From: Anabas testudineus
Taxonomy: Eukaryota; Chordata; Actinopteri; Anabantiformes; Anabantidae
DNA: 64,000 nt
Assembly (NCBI RefSeq): GCF_900324465.2
Contig: NC_046623.1
Span: 13,793,721 to 13,857,720, forward strand
Direction: 5' to 3'
This document shows positions 1 to 11,255 of this stretch, in pieces (within the stretch, counting starts at the first letter, position 1; every line of letters begins with the position of its first letter). A program made the position numbers and the translations under genes. The notes beneath the pieces were generated by a model, which had not been told where the DNA came from, did not search any database, and was given only the letters and a program-made list of their open reading frames with translations.

Positions 1-1287
1 TGAACAGGACGCCGTTGAACACATAGAAAGATAGATGTAGACCATGCATTCTTTTGTATTAGATTGTGATTTACACTTTCTGAGGATATAGCACATGGGG
101 CAGTCATCCATGAACCCCAGGGTAGATGGCCTCCTGGTGCCTCCTGGCCACATGTTGAATACAAAACACTGAATCCAGGACTGTTGGTGCCTCAACTGCA
201 GCTGCCTGTTCACAGGAATTTCCCCAAGGGGATTAATTAAGTATCTGTTCTCAGTGTTATTGATATAACAATATGATTTGTTAAAAGCCCTCAAGCCTGA
301 TAATGATCACTTTTTTGTTTTCATTATTGTCAGTAATTGTCAGTTGAGTAATTCAGTGATAGCCAGCTGTGCATTCAGCCTACTTTTAAGTTATAGCAAG
401 GTCAAATTAAAAAAAAAGTTGTCATTATAAATTCCATGTCATCCGATCATTGAGCTTTAAATAAAATTATCTTTGCCTTTTTTCCTTCCTGTCAGAAAAC
501 ACTCTTCTCATGTTACATTTACATTAAAAAAAGCTTTCCATAATCATATTTCACAGTAAATGCTGCTAAAAACAAAAACTGTAATTCTTAAAAACTGTCA
601 AAAAGAAAAATAGACTAAGCTAATATTGAAGCCTCAACATCCTGGGTATTAATGATTTTCAGTACTACTCATTAAAGTGAGCTCAACAACTAAATGTGTT
701 CTTCTGCTGAAAGGTTCAGCACAGTCATGTGCACAAGAGCCATAGTAAAAAGAAAGAAATAAAATCACACTTACTTAGTTAAGTTACAACATTTTAACAT
801 TTCTTTTATTCACTGTTTAGCCTTAATTAGTTACTAATACTGAAGAAGCACAGCGACATCATTCCTAACTGGCCATGACCGCTAGACGGATTTTCCAAGG
901 AAACGGGGTGTGCAAGATCAGGCAGAAGCAGGAAGGGTGAAAGACAGGAAAAAGTTGATGTGGGTGGGGAACACAAAGACAGGAAGGCCATATGTTCACT
1001 GTCACTGTTGATACCAGTGATGAGACAGATGTTACAACTGTTGTAATTATACAAAATCTGTACTTTTTTATGATAAATGACTGTTGGGAACTATTTAATT
1101 ACCGTGTTTGACTATAAATTTCAATTTCAAGCCCCTTGAATGAACAGAAGAAAAGGACATCAACATCATCATAAGGAAGATAATTGAAAGCAGTGCAAAA
1201 AATTTTTAGGAGCTATACAATTAAGTTTGTTTTACTCAGAAAGCAATTGATACATTGATATAAATCAAATCACATCAGATTTCTTAA
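1..1287. other. Left edge: non-coding flank downstream of UGT copy 1
   Basis: No supported gene. The stretch lies 3' of the minus-strand UGT copy 1. It contains a SINE-like repeat near 80-250 (separate entry) and otherwise AT-rich unique-looking sequence. The short open frames in it have no codon pattern or homology I recognise. The similarity to the other UGT copies stops right at the end of the copy 1 coding region, so the left boundary of the tandem unit lies close to 1288. Confidence 0.6.
80..255 (+). repeat. Degenerate tRNA-derived SINE-like repeat
   Basis: This block aligns by eye with the repeat at 39031-39215. Both hold a 'GGGCAGTCAT' block, then 'AACCCCAGGGT', then a 'CCTCCTGGC(C/T)ACATGTT' block, and both end in a 'CCCAAGGGGAT(C/T)AAT' tail. 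The series resembles a very common fish short repeat whose tail is 'GGGGATCAATAAAGT'. I cannot name the family with certainty. The two copies differ a lot, so it is an old insertion. Confidence 0.6.
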
Positions 1288-3378
1288 CTAATTTGGCCTC
1301 AGTGAATTTTGTTTGGCTTTAATCTTTCTTCTGAATCTGCAGCATATAAACCTGAAAACGGCCAAACTAGACAGCAGCAGTAGAGTCACTGCAGTCAGTA
1401 ACAGTAGTACTACATCTAAAGAGTAGTATGAGTACCAGGGCATCTTATAAGCCTCTGTACGAAGGTGTGGAGCACCTTTATGACGCATTACATATTCCAC
1501 CCAGAAAATAGCCTGATCCATGGGTGCTACTGGTTGATCTCTGTGCAAACGAGACAGTCTTTGCATGTTCACTCTGTAGCTGCCTTGATGGAGCACTTCC
1601 ATGAGACTTTGCTCAAAATCATGTGGCCATTAACATCACTCAACTGAAGAATCTTTCCAGCTCCTCTCTCCTGTAAACGAAGAAGGTTGTCATACTGGTC
1701 ATAGAACAAAGGTATGCCGAGAACAGGCACCCCATAGTAAATGGCCTCCTGGACTCCATTGGTTCCTCCATGAGCTATGAAGACTTTGGTCTGTGGGTGG
1801 CCCAGGAGGTCCTTCTGTGGCATCCAGTCCACTATCAGAGTGTTGTTGCCTACAGTAGAGGGGCGCTCTCCTTTGTGCCTCCAGATTATCTAATCAGAAA
1901 ACAAACAGAATAAGACTGAAATAATAAATTCCCAGAATATTTGAAGATCAGCAGAAAAAAATTAGAATTATGATGCAACTGCATGAGCTTGTGTCCATGT
2001 ACCACACAGCTGTGTGTAAACAAGGTAACCTTGTAATTGTAATTTCCAAATTTCTTTTATTATAATTTAAAAAGACAAAATTAGAAAACGATGTATACAT
2101 AATACAAGCACAGGAATTTGGGTCTTTGACTTTCTTGAAAGACACATTTGTTGATTAGTAGTCTATTTAATTAATTAAAGTTGTTTATTAGTTGTTCATT
2201 TTGAGTTGCAAATTTCAATCTCAATAGCACAAGTGGGTCACTGGACACATGTTACCTTCTGAGGCATCTTGGCAAAGACACTGGCGATTTCATCTGTAAC
2301 CTCTTTTGGCAAAGCATCAACCAAAGTTCCCAGAGTCATGATGATCACTCCATGCTGCCCAGCACTTTGAACAAACTCCTCCAGCTCTGCTGGAAGAGGT
2401 TGGGCTGGTTTGCACTGGAACCCTCCGATGTAGACAACGTTTGGCATTGTGGGTCGAGGGAATTCAAACACAAAATCTGACATGTGCAACCAAATGTCTG
2501 CTTCCTGAAGAAGTGAGATGATGTCACATCCACCCTCTATATATTTAGCACAGACGAACATCATAGCTTGGCCCCACCATAAACTGCTGAATCATTATAA
2601 TGCTGTGGAAAAACAAGTTCTTGACCCTCTGTATGAAATTCATTTTGTCTGTAAAGCCCGATCCTGGCACTGGGATATATGAGAGTGGTGAGGGAGCTAT
2701 GGCAAAGTGACCTTCTCCACTTGTGATCCACCGAACATTGAGCACCAACGGCAGTTTGAGATACTTGGCAAGTATCACCCCTGGTGCTAGAGCAGGGTCA
2801 GTCAGAACAAGATCATATTGTGAATCCCTTAAGCTTTGGACCATATTCGGATCATCAAATATCTGAACAAGGCTATCACACCACAATGAATGGACATGAG
2901 AGACCATAAAAAGGAAGTCCTTGGTGAGTTTGAGGAAATTCATTGTTGAAGCCCCCTCCTTTAGCAGCTGAATAGAAAAAGGTTAGAAAAAAAGTGGTGA
3001 AAACTATAGAGAGTTATTTGAAAAGTTTAAACCCCCATAGGTCCCAAATTATCTCATATATCATAATCCCAACTCATACCTTCATATGCTGCTTTAAATA
3101 TGTGCCAAAAAAGTCCTCCATTGCTTCATCCATATGAATTGAAATCGATCTGTAGAGAGGAGACTTTTCTGGAATGTACCAGCTGGTGGAGACCCTGATC
3201 ACAGTGATGTTGTGTCCTCTAGCGTGAAGTTCTTCAAGCAAGATTTTTATATTAATCCAGTGGCTGCCATCTATTGGGAACACCAGAATGTTCCCTCCAT
3301 CACAAGGTGGTGTAAAGGAAATCAGACATGCACTGAGGAATAGAAAGATTGAACGCACATAATGTGGTGCCATGGCCC
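1288..3378 (-). pseudogene. UDP-glucuronosyltransferase copy 1 (UGT5-like), pseudogene
   Basis: Three coding exons on the minus strand: 3080-3373 (ATG at 3373), 2256-2967 and 1288-1889. The non-coding 5' exon near 3539 would join at 3378. The parts are those of a UGT: signal peptide, catalytic His in a 'DGSHW' motif, 'VLTDPA' Asp, the UDP-sugar signature 'HGGTNGVQEAIYYGVP' and a C-terminal membrane helix. Against the paralogues it has an extra base in exon 2 near 2553 ('acagacgaac' where copy 2 reads 'acagagaac') and two extra bases in exon 3 near 1619-1622, so the frame breaks twice. Exon 3 also starts with ATA instead of GTG. The C-terminus runs past the usual stop, so the KxKxx ER-retention signal is no longer terminal. 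Exon 1 and the first half of exon 2 are close to copy 2; the second half of exon 2 and exon 3 share variants with copy 5 ('EEFVQS', 'NTLIVDW'). An assembly error is the main alternative for each break. Confidence 0.85.
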
Positions 3379-3538
3379 CTAAACGTAGGAGAAAGAAACA
3401 AAAGTGTTTAAATCCACCTCAAAAAGTGCTTAATATAATGAATTACCTACACTAAATGTTAAATAACATACAACAATAGGAAAATACTGAATTAATGATA
3501 TTACCCATCATATGATAACACCTCTGAAATTCACTTAC

Positions 3539-3640
3539 CTGTAATTATTAATGTGAATAGGTCCTATGTGCCTGCACACCTGAGTGTTCATATAAAGGTT
3601 TTCTTACATAATTGAGTTCAAACTCCAGTATCAAAGATAA
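3539..3640 (-). promoter_or_regulatory. 5' non-coding exon and promoter block of UGT copy 1
   Basis: On the minus strand a strong donor (ACAG then GTAAGTGA) sits at 3538/3539, and an acceptor (TTTAG) lies at 3379-3383 just before the ATG. That implies a 5' UTR exon and a 160-bp intron. Just upstream, at 3611-3628, is a block that reads CTGGAGTTTGAACTCAA-like on the minus strand. The same block precedes all five copies. The transcription start itself is not visible. Confidence 0.5.
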
Positions 3641-4737
3641 GTGGTCCTTCCCCAGTAAATAAGTTACCTGCAGCATATGACATGACATGACATGACATTT
3701 TTGGGGATGAACAGAATTCTAAATTAAAAACACAGTTTGTTTATGGAAACCAAAAAGTTATTATTATTACCATATAATTTGATCATGCTGTGAGATTAAT
3801 AGCACTATACTTTTATTAACGTGTGCCTCTCTGTCACACAAAAACAATGCTTGCATCACATGAACCTCTTTGAAACTATTATTAAAGTGGATTACACAAT
3901 GTTAATCCACATACGTTTTCACAAAAATATTTTGTGTGCAAATGAAAAGCTGGAAAAAATAAAGTTGGATTTTCCAGATTTATGAATATCTCGCATGTTT
4001 TGGAGATATAGCGTTTTGACCTGCTGTATCTGTTGTTAGGTCAATAACTGCCAAAAGGATGTAGGTTACAGGTCTCTGAACTGAACTCAGTTGATCCAGA
4101 GCATGTCCTCACTAACCTGTCCATTCACTTTTAGCATGTATATTGAAGGAAATATCCAGATTCTTTTTTTTTTTGTGAAAGTGTCGTGACAGAAAAAGAA
4201 ATTATGACTTAACACTGAGTATTTCATTTGCTATTACCTGTAACGTATTTCATTTGTTGTTTAATTCAGAGGCTGTTATCAAAAATTAACAGTGTGTAAA
4301 GCTGCATGTGAATAAACTGTAAAATTATATCATTTCAACTTAACATTGGAAGACAATTTGCATTGCAGTTTATAGCTATAAAGGTTATTTTCTGTAACAA
4401 TAAAGCTCCTAATTATTTTATAGTCAAATCTACACTTTTAAAGTTTCTCTTATTTCCAACAAGAAAAAAAGCATCTTGGTAAGACTGTTTTTAGCTCTCT
4501 CACCTGACTCTTGTGCTGGTCCTCAATTAGTTTATGTCTCTGTTCTTTTCTTTTTTTTTTTTCAAATATGGAATAATATGCATCTTCTCTACTGCAGCAT
4601 GTTGCTATCTCCACAGTAGCATTTCAGAGTTTCTCCTATTTTCTGTCTGCTTTCATCAAGCAGCACTCAAACTTATTGTGGATTAACAACTTAGCATGGT
4701 GTGAATACTGGTTAGAAGCTAGGCTGTAGTACAGTGG

Positions 4738-4850
4738 CCCATAGCTGCAAAACGCATTCAGCATTTTACAAAACACAACTTGTTGGGACATATTGTACTG
4801 TTTTCCCTTTTTGCCATTGGATTTTGTGAAATGTTATGGTGTTTTGCAAA
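4738..4850. mobile_element. Truncated foldback MITE remnant (spacer A1)
   Basis: Left arm 'CATAGCTGCAAAACGC', inner arm 'CATTTTACAAAACACAAC' and the right inner arm 'TTTTGTGAAATG' are recognisable. The outer right arm has been lost and replaced by repeats of 'AAGTTAAATGAC'. The element sits at the place equivalent to the complete copy at 9654-9768, so it inserted before the spacer duplicated. Confidence 0.6.
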
Positions 4851-4985
4851 AGTTAAATGACAAGTTAAATGACAAGTTAAATTATAAAACAACTAAACTA
4901 AAAAGGCCTGTAATTATCTACCCGCTTTGGTGTCTTTTTTTTTGGGACGGATAACCATTTCATATTATGATGTCACAATAACACA

Positions 4986-5062
4986 CAGCATGGTGGTACA
5001 ATTGGTTAACATTGTCTTCTCAGTGCTAGAAGACCTGCACATTTCTACCTACATAAGAAGGA
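4986..5062 (+). repeat. Degenerate tRNA-derived SINE head (spacer A1)
   Basis: The run 'CAGCATGGTGGTACAATTGG' followed by a 'TTAACATTGTCTTCTCAG' segment and 'AGAAGACCTGCAC' matches, with changes, the common fish SINE head ('GCACGGTGGCACAGTGGTTA', then '...CACAGCAAGAAGGTCC'). The body is lost or unrecognisable. An equivalent relic lies at 9908-9980, so it too predates the duplication. Confidence 0.5.
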
Positions 5063-6468
5063 AGTCCAGTTGCTTTGACTCCACTTCCAGACAACTTCAT
5101 GAGGCTGACTGTGAATCTTTACAGACAATGTTTATGGCTGTGCTTGTTTTAAAACTTCAGGAAAAATGTCTAGTCAGTGTTTAAAGAACATTTCAATGTC
5201 TGGCCTTGCTTATCATTTGGCAGCACTTTGGGCTTCAGGCACCAAAATGACAGCTAGTGACAGGTTTCAGCTCTAACTTGCAGGTTCCTGTCAGATTACT
5301 CTTTTGGTCTGTTTTCTATCTTTGTTTCCCAGTCTTACTCCTGCTGTGGTTTAGTGTTGTAATCCCCTGCTCATTCTGTTCACCTGCTCTCCTGCATTTC
5401 TAAGATGTCCTGTTTCACTCCTCCAGTTACCAAACTTTTACTGCTCTGGTTGAAGCTCTCTGGTGAACCCCTACTAGATGCTAGCTCATTGGGTTTGTGT
5501 GTGGTGATACCAAAACCTTTACAGTAACACATTACTTGCCCTAAACAAAAGTCAGAAGTGCTCCAAAACAACTATGCAAACAAAAAGACTATGTTAGAAT
5601 TAGCCATAAAAGCATCTAGGTTAGGTTAAGGCACTAAACAAACATGCTTAAAAAAATGAATCCTGGCCTTAAAAATGACTACATCCTTAACTTCACATGA
5701 TATTTATCACATGACTTGCATCATCTGACTGGATTACGCATGGGCAAACAAAATGATTTGGTTGGGATTGGGAACAAAGATTTCTGAGTTAGGTTTAGAC
5801 ACTAAATAGACATGGTTAGAATTAGTAAAAATGTCATACAGTATTTTTGTTTTATAAATGAGTGCTTTGCCATAAAATGATGGCTTCCTTCACTTCACAA
5901 TAACAGCATCAGACAGTTTTATACTGGACATTGTGTATAATGCCAACCATCCACCCTAATCTCACCCTAAGATGCCTAGTTGATGCCTATTTAGCCTAAT
6001 TACTTACCAAAACCACCAAACTCACAAAAATCACATAAACTGATTTTTTTTCCTGGTCATTTTGGAAACCTGTCTTGTTGGTGGCTATAATTTTGATCAG
6101 AAGATGATGAATATATGTGGATTTAAATGAACAGAAAGAATAAAAGCGAGACACATATTGATTGTTTTCCATAAAAACTGATGTATGTGGTGTTTTGTTG
6201 TAATACATAAATGACATAATGATAATACGAAACAAATTAGACTATTGCCAATGATTTAGGAGTATTTGTTAAACAATAATCATAATTTGACAATTGATTT
6301 CAAAACAAAAACAAAATATAACTTTAATTATGTAAAAATCAGTTGATAATCAGTTTACATCATAATAATAAGGAGGTATAAACTCATACTTCAAGATGAA
6401 GATTATACCAAGATATTGTATAATGATTTAGAGAATCCATTATAACATACTTCTAAACATGTTTGACC

Positions 6469-8303
6469 TTAGTGTTGTTTAGTCTTTCGTCTTCTGCAGC
6501 ATACAAACCTGAAAATGACCAAACTAGACAGCAGCAGTAGAGTCACTGCAGTCAGTAACACTAGTACTACATCTAAAGAGTAGTATGAGTACCAGGGCAT
6601 CTTATAAGCCTCTGTACGCAGGTGTGGCGCACCTTTATGACGCATTACATATTCCACCCAGAAAATAGCCTGATCCATGGGTGCTACTGGTTGATCTCTG
6701 TGCAAACGAGACAGTCTTTGAATGTTCACTCTGTAGCTGTCTTGATGGAGCACTTCCAAGAGACTTTGCTCAAAATTGTGGCCATTAACATCACCCAGCT
6801 GAAGAATCTTTCCAGCTCCTCTCTCCTGTAAACGTAAAAGGTTGTCATACTGGTCAAAGAACAAAGGTATGCCGAGAACAGGCACCCCATAGTAAATGGC
6901 CTCCTGGACTCCATTGGTTCCTCCATGAGCTATGAAGACTTTGGTCTGTGGGTGGCCCAGGAGGTCCTTCTGTGGCATCCAGTCCACTAGCAGAGTGTTG
7001 TTGCCTACAGTAGAGGGGCGCTCCCCTTTGTGCCTCCAGATCACCTAATCAGAAACAAATAATTGTTATGAATCCACTGTGTGTCCATACATCAGCAGAC
7101 AGAGAACATGATGCTATTGCATTTTTTGTTTTTAATCTAGTCTAGAAGTTGCAAGTAAATTGTGTCAAAGCACGTTACCTTCTGAGGCATCTTGGCAAAG
7201 ACACTGGCGATTTCATCTGTAACCTCTTTTGGCAAAGCATCAACCAAAGTTCCCAGAGTCATGATGATCACTCCATGCTGCCCAGCACTTTGAACAAAAT
7301 CCTCCAGCTCTGCTGGAAGAGGTTGGGCTGGTTTGCACTGGAACCCTCCTATGTAGACAACGTTCGGCATTGTGGGTCGAGGGAATTCAAACACAAAATC
7401 TGACCTGTACAACCAAATGTCTGCTTCCTGAAGAAGTGAGATGATGTCACATCCACCCTCTATATATTTAGCACAGAGAACATCATAGCTTGGCCCAAAC
7501 ATGAATATCTGCTGAAAAACTATAATGCTGTGGAAAAACAAGTTCTTGACCCTCTGTATGAAATTCATTTTGTCCGTAAAGCCTGATCCTGGCACTGGGA
7601 TATATGAGAGTGGTGAGGGAGCTATGGCAAAGTGACCTTCTCCACTGGTGATCCAGCGAACATTGAGCACCAACGGCAGTTTGAGATACTTGGCAAGTAT
7701 CACCCCTGGTGCTAGAGCAGGGTCAGTCAGAACAAGATCATATTGTGAATCCCTTAAGCTTTGGATCATATTCTGATCATCAAATAACTGAACAAGGCCA
7801 TCACACCACAATGAATGGGCATAAGAGACCATAAAAAGGAAGTCCTTGGTGAGTTTGAGGAAATTCATTGTTGAAGCCCCCTCCTTTAGCAGCTGAATAA
7901 AAAAAGGTTAGAAAAAAAGTGGTGAAAACTACAGAGAGTTATTTGAAAAGTTTAAACCCCCATAGGTCCCAAATTATCTCATATATCATAATCCAAACTC
8001 ATACCTTCATATGCTGCTTTAAATATGTGCCAAAAAAGTCCTCCATTGCTTCATCCATATGAATTGAAATCGATCTGTAGAGAGGAGACTTTTCTGGAAT
8101 GTACCAGCTGGTGGAGGCCTGGATCACAGTGATGTTGTGTCCTCTAGCGTGAAGTTCTTCAAGCAGGATTTTTATATTAATCCAGTGGCTGCCATCTATT
8201 GGGAACACTAGAATGTTCCCTCCATCACAAGGTGGTGTAAAGGAAATCAGACATGCACTGAGGAATAGAAAGATTGAACGCACATAATGTGGTGCCATGG
8301 CCC
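6469..8303 (-). CDS. UDP-glucuronosyltransferase copy 2 (UGT5-like), intact
   Basis: Coding exons on the minus strand: 8005-8298 (98 codons, ATG at 8298), 7179-7892 (238 codons) and 6469-7044 (191 codons plus stop), giving 527 aa with phase-0 junctions. UGTs are ER-membrane enzymes that move glucuronic acid or another sugar from the UDP-sugar to small lipophilic substrates, a detoxification step. Visible: signal peptide (1 to about 26), catalytic His38 in 'DGSHW', partner Asp155 in 'VLTDPA', UDP-sugar signature about 357-401 with 'HGG' at 376-378 and 'DQ' near 400, one membrane helix about 495-514, and a terminal KTKQH that fits the KxKxx ER-retention rule. The exon 2 donor is AAG|GTAACG and exon 3 starts GTG ATC TGG. 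The 'DWMPQKDLLGHP' form of the signature resembles fish UGT5-type enzymes rather than UGT1 or UGT2; the substrate is unknown. The 5' half follows copy 1 and the 3' half is shared with copy 3. Confidence 0.9.
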
Positions 8304-8463
8304 CTAAACGTAGGAGAAAGAAACAACAGTGTTTAAATCCACCTCAAAAAGTGCTTAATATAATGAATTACCTACACTAAATGTTAAATAACATACAACA
8401 ATAGGAAAATACTGAATTAATGATATTACCCATCATATGATAACACCTCTGAAATTCACTTAC

Positions 8464-8560
8464 CTGTACCTATTAATGGGAATAGGTCCTATGTGCCTGC
8501 AGACTGAGTGTTCATATAAAGGTTTTCTTACATAATTGAGTTCAAACTCCAGCATCAAAG
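8464..8560 (-). promoter_or_regulatory. 5' non-coding exon and promoter block of UGT copy 2
   Basis: A minus-strand donor at 8463/8464 (ACAG|GTAAGTGA) is paired with the acceptor just 5' of the ATG near 8304, as in copy 1. The shared upstream block lies at 8534-8551 and reads CTGGAGTTTGAACTCAA-like on the minus strand. No convincing TATA box is visible at a fixed distance. Confidence 0.5.
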
Positions 8561-9653
8561 ATAAGTGGTCCTTCCCCAGTAAATAAGTTACATGCAGCAT
8601 TTGACATGACATGACATGACATTTTTGGGGATGAACAGAATTCTAAATTAAAAACAAATTTGTTTATGGAAACCAAAAGTTATTATTATTACCATATAAT
8701 TTGATCATGCTGTTAGATTAATAGTCCAATACGTTTATTAACGTGTGCCTCTCTGTCACACAAAAACAATGCTTGCGTCACATGACTCTCTTTTAAACTA
8801 TTGTTAAAGTGGATTACACAAAGTTAATCCACATATGTTTTCACAAAAATATTTTTTGTGCAAATGGGAAACTGGAAAAAATAAAGTTGGGTTTCGCAGA
8901 TTTATAATTATCACACATTTTGGAGATATAGTGTTTTGACCTGCTGTCTCTGTTGGCAGGTCAATAACTGCTAAAAGAATGTAGGTTACAGGTCTCTGAG
9001 CTGAACTCAGTTGATCCAGAGCATGTCCTCACTAACGTGTCCATTCACTTTTAGCATGTATATTGAAGGAAATATCCAGATCATCTTTTTTAGTAAAAGT
9101 GTCAAGACAGAAGAAGAAATTATGACTTAACACTGAGTATTTCATTTTACTTTTACCTGTAACTTGTTTCATTTGTTGTTTAATTCATAGGATGTTATCA
9201 AAAATTAACAGTGTGTAAAGCTGCATATGAATAAACTGTAAGATTATGTCATTTCAACTTAACATTGGAAGACAATTTTCTTTGCAGTTTATAGCTATAA
9301 AGGTTATTTTCTGTAACAATAAAGCTCCTAATCATTTTATAGTCAAATCTACACTTTTAAAGTCTAAGTTTCTAATATTATCAACAAGAAAAAAAGCATC
9401 TTGTTAAGTTTTTTTATCTTTCTCACCTGACTCTTGTGCTGGTCCTCACTTAGATTTTATCTCTGTTCTTCTTCTTTTTTTTTCAAATATGGAATAATCT
9501 TCTCTACTGCAGCATGTTGCTATCTCCACAGTAGCATTCAGAGTTTCTCCTATTTTCTGTCTGCTTTCATCAAGCAGCACTCAAACTTATTGTGGATTAA
9601 CAACTTAACATGGTGTGAATACTGGTTAGAAGCTAGGCTGTAGTACAGTGGCC

Positions 9654-9768
9654 CATAGCTGCAAAACACAATCAGCATTTCACAAAACACAACTTTTTGG
9701 GACATATTGTACTGTTTTCCCTTTTTGCCATTGTGTTTTGTGAAATGTTATGGTGTTTTGCAGCTATG
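9654..9768. mobile_element. Foldback MITE with nested inverted repeats (spacer A2)
   Basis: The outer arms 'CATAGCTGCAAAACAC' (from 9654) and 'GTGTTTTGCAGCTATG' (9753-9768) are exact inverted repeats. Inside them 'CATTTCACAAAACACAA' (9676-9692) and 'TTGTGTTTTGTGAAATG' (9731-9747) are a second exact pair. The central loop is about 38 bp. No coding capacity is present. This is the form of a non-autonomous DNA element, but I cannot name the family and see no clean target-site duplication. Confidence 0.7.
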
Positions 9769-9907
9769 CGTTACAGTTCAAGTTCAAAAGTTAAATAACA
9801 AGTTAAATTATAAAACAACTAAACTAAAAAGGCCTGTAATTATCTACCCGCTTTGGTGTCTTTTTTTAGACAGATAACCATTTTATATTATGATGTCACA
9901 ATAACAC

Positions 9908-9980
9908 ACAGCATGGTGGTACAATTGGTTAACATTGTCTTCACAGAGCTAGAAGACCTGCACGGTTCAGGCTATGAGAA
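9908..9980 (+). repeat. Degenerate tRNA-derived SINE head (spacer A2)
   Basis: Counterpart of 4986-5062. It keeps slightly more of the ancestral head, including 'CACAGAGCTAGAAGACC' and 'GCACGGTTCAGGC', which looks like a decayed B box. The body is not recognisable. Confidence 0.5.
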
Positions 9981-11255
9981 GGAAGACCAGTTGCTCTGAC
10001 TCCACTTCCAGACAACTTCACTGGGCTGACTGTGAATCTTTACAGACAATGTTTAGGGTTGTGCTTGTTTTAAAACTTCAGGAAAAATGTCTAGTCAGTG
10101 TTTAAAGAACATTTCAATGTCTGGCCTTGCTTATCATTTGGCAGCACTTTGGGCTTCAGGCACCAAAATGACAGCTAGTGACAGGTTTCAGCTCTAACTT
10201 GTAGGTTCCTGTCAGATTACTCTTTTGGTCTGTTTTCATCTTTGTTTCCCAGTCTTACTCCTGCTGTGGTTTAGTGTTGTAATCCCCTGCTCATTCTGTT
10301 CACCTGCTCTCCTGCATTTCTAAGATGTCCTGTTTCACTCCTCCAGTTATCAAAGATTTACTGCTCTGGTTGAAGCTCTCTGGTGAACCCCTGCTAGATG
10401 CTAGCTCATTGTGTTTGTGTGTGGTGATACCAAAACCTTTACAGTAACACATTACTTGCCCAAAACAAAAGTCAAAATTAGAATCCAAAACAACCATGCA
10501 AACAAAGAGACAATGTTAGAATTGGGCATAAAAGCATCTGGGTTAGGTTTAGGCACTAAACAAAGATGCTTAAAAAAATTAATGCTGGCCTTAGAAATGA
10601 TTATGTCCTTAACTTCACATGAAATTTATCACATGACCTGCATCATCTGACTGGATTACGCCTGGGTGTTAGGAACAAAGACTTCTGAGTTAGGTTATGG
10701 TTAGAATTTGTAAAAATGTCATACAGTATTTTTGTTTTATAAATGAGTGCTTTGCCATTAAATGACGGCTTCTGTCACAATAACAACAGACAGTTGTTTT
10801 ATACCGGACTCTGTGTTTAGTGCCAACCATCCACCCTAATCTCACCCTAAGATGCCTAGTTGATGCCTATTTAGCCTAATTATTTACCAAGACAACCAAA
10901 CTCACAAAAACCACATGAACTGGAAACATGTCTTCTTGGTGGCTATAATTTCCATCAGAAGATCATGAATATATGTGGATTTATATGAACAGAAAGAATA
11001 AAAGCGAGACACATATTGATTGTTTTCCATAAAAACTGATGTATGTGGTGTTTTGTTGCAATACAAAGATGATATAATAATAATATGAAACAAATAAGAC
11101 TATTGCCAATGATTTAGGAGTATTTGTTAAACAGTAATCATAATTTGACAACCTTTTTCAAAACAAAATATAACTTTATTGATGTAAAAATCAGTTGATA
11201 ATCATTTTGCATCATAGTAATAAAGAGGTACAAACTCATACTAGTTAGTTTAACC

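Larger units (their letters stand above)
3379..6468. other. Spacer A1 between UGT copies 1 and 2
   Basis: About 3.1 kb without a supported gene. It aligns along nearly its whole length with spacer A2 (8304-11255), with many small indels and substitutions. Shared landmarks are a (TGACA)n stretch near 3677-3697, the MITE remnant at 4738-4850, the SINE head at 4986-5062, and an 'ACAGTAACACATTACTTGCC' segment near 5521. It also holds the promoter block of copy 1 at its left end and the 3' flank of copy 2 at its right end. Confidence 0.75.
8304..11255. other. Spacer A2 between UGT copies 2 and 3
   Basis: About 2.95 kb without a supported gene. It is the duplicate of spacer A1 and collinear with it, and keeps the foldback MITE in its fuller form. 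The offset between equivalent positions in the two spacers is about 4.8-4.9 kb, the size of the tandem unit. Short open frames near 9434-9643 and 10411-10650 are not conserved as protein between the two spacers. Confidence 0.75.

Noticed and set aside
7149-7403. An 84-codon plus-strand frame, identical at 11938-12192 and similar at 16038-16292
   Set aside because: It is the antisense shadow of UGT exon 2. Its identity between copies reflects DNA identity of the mosaic segment, not selection on this frame.
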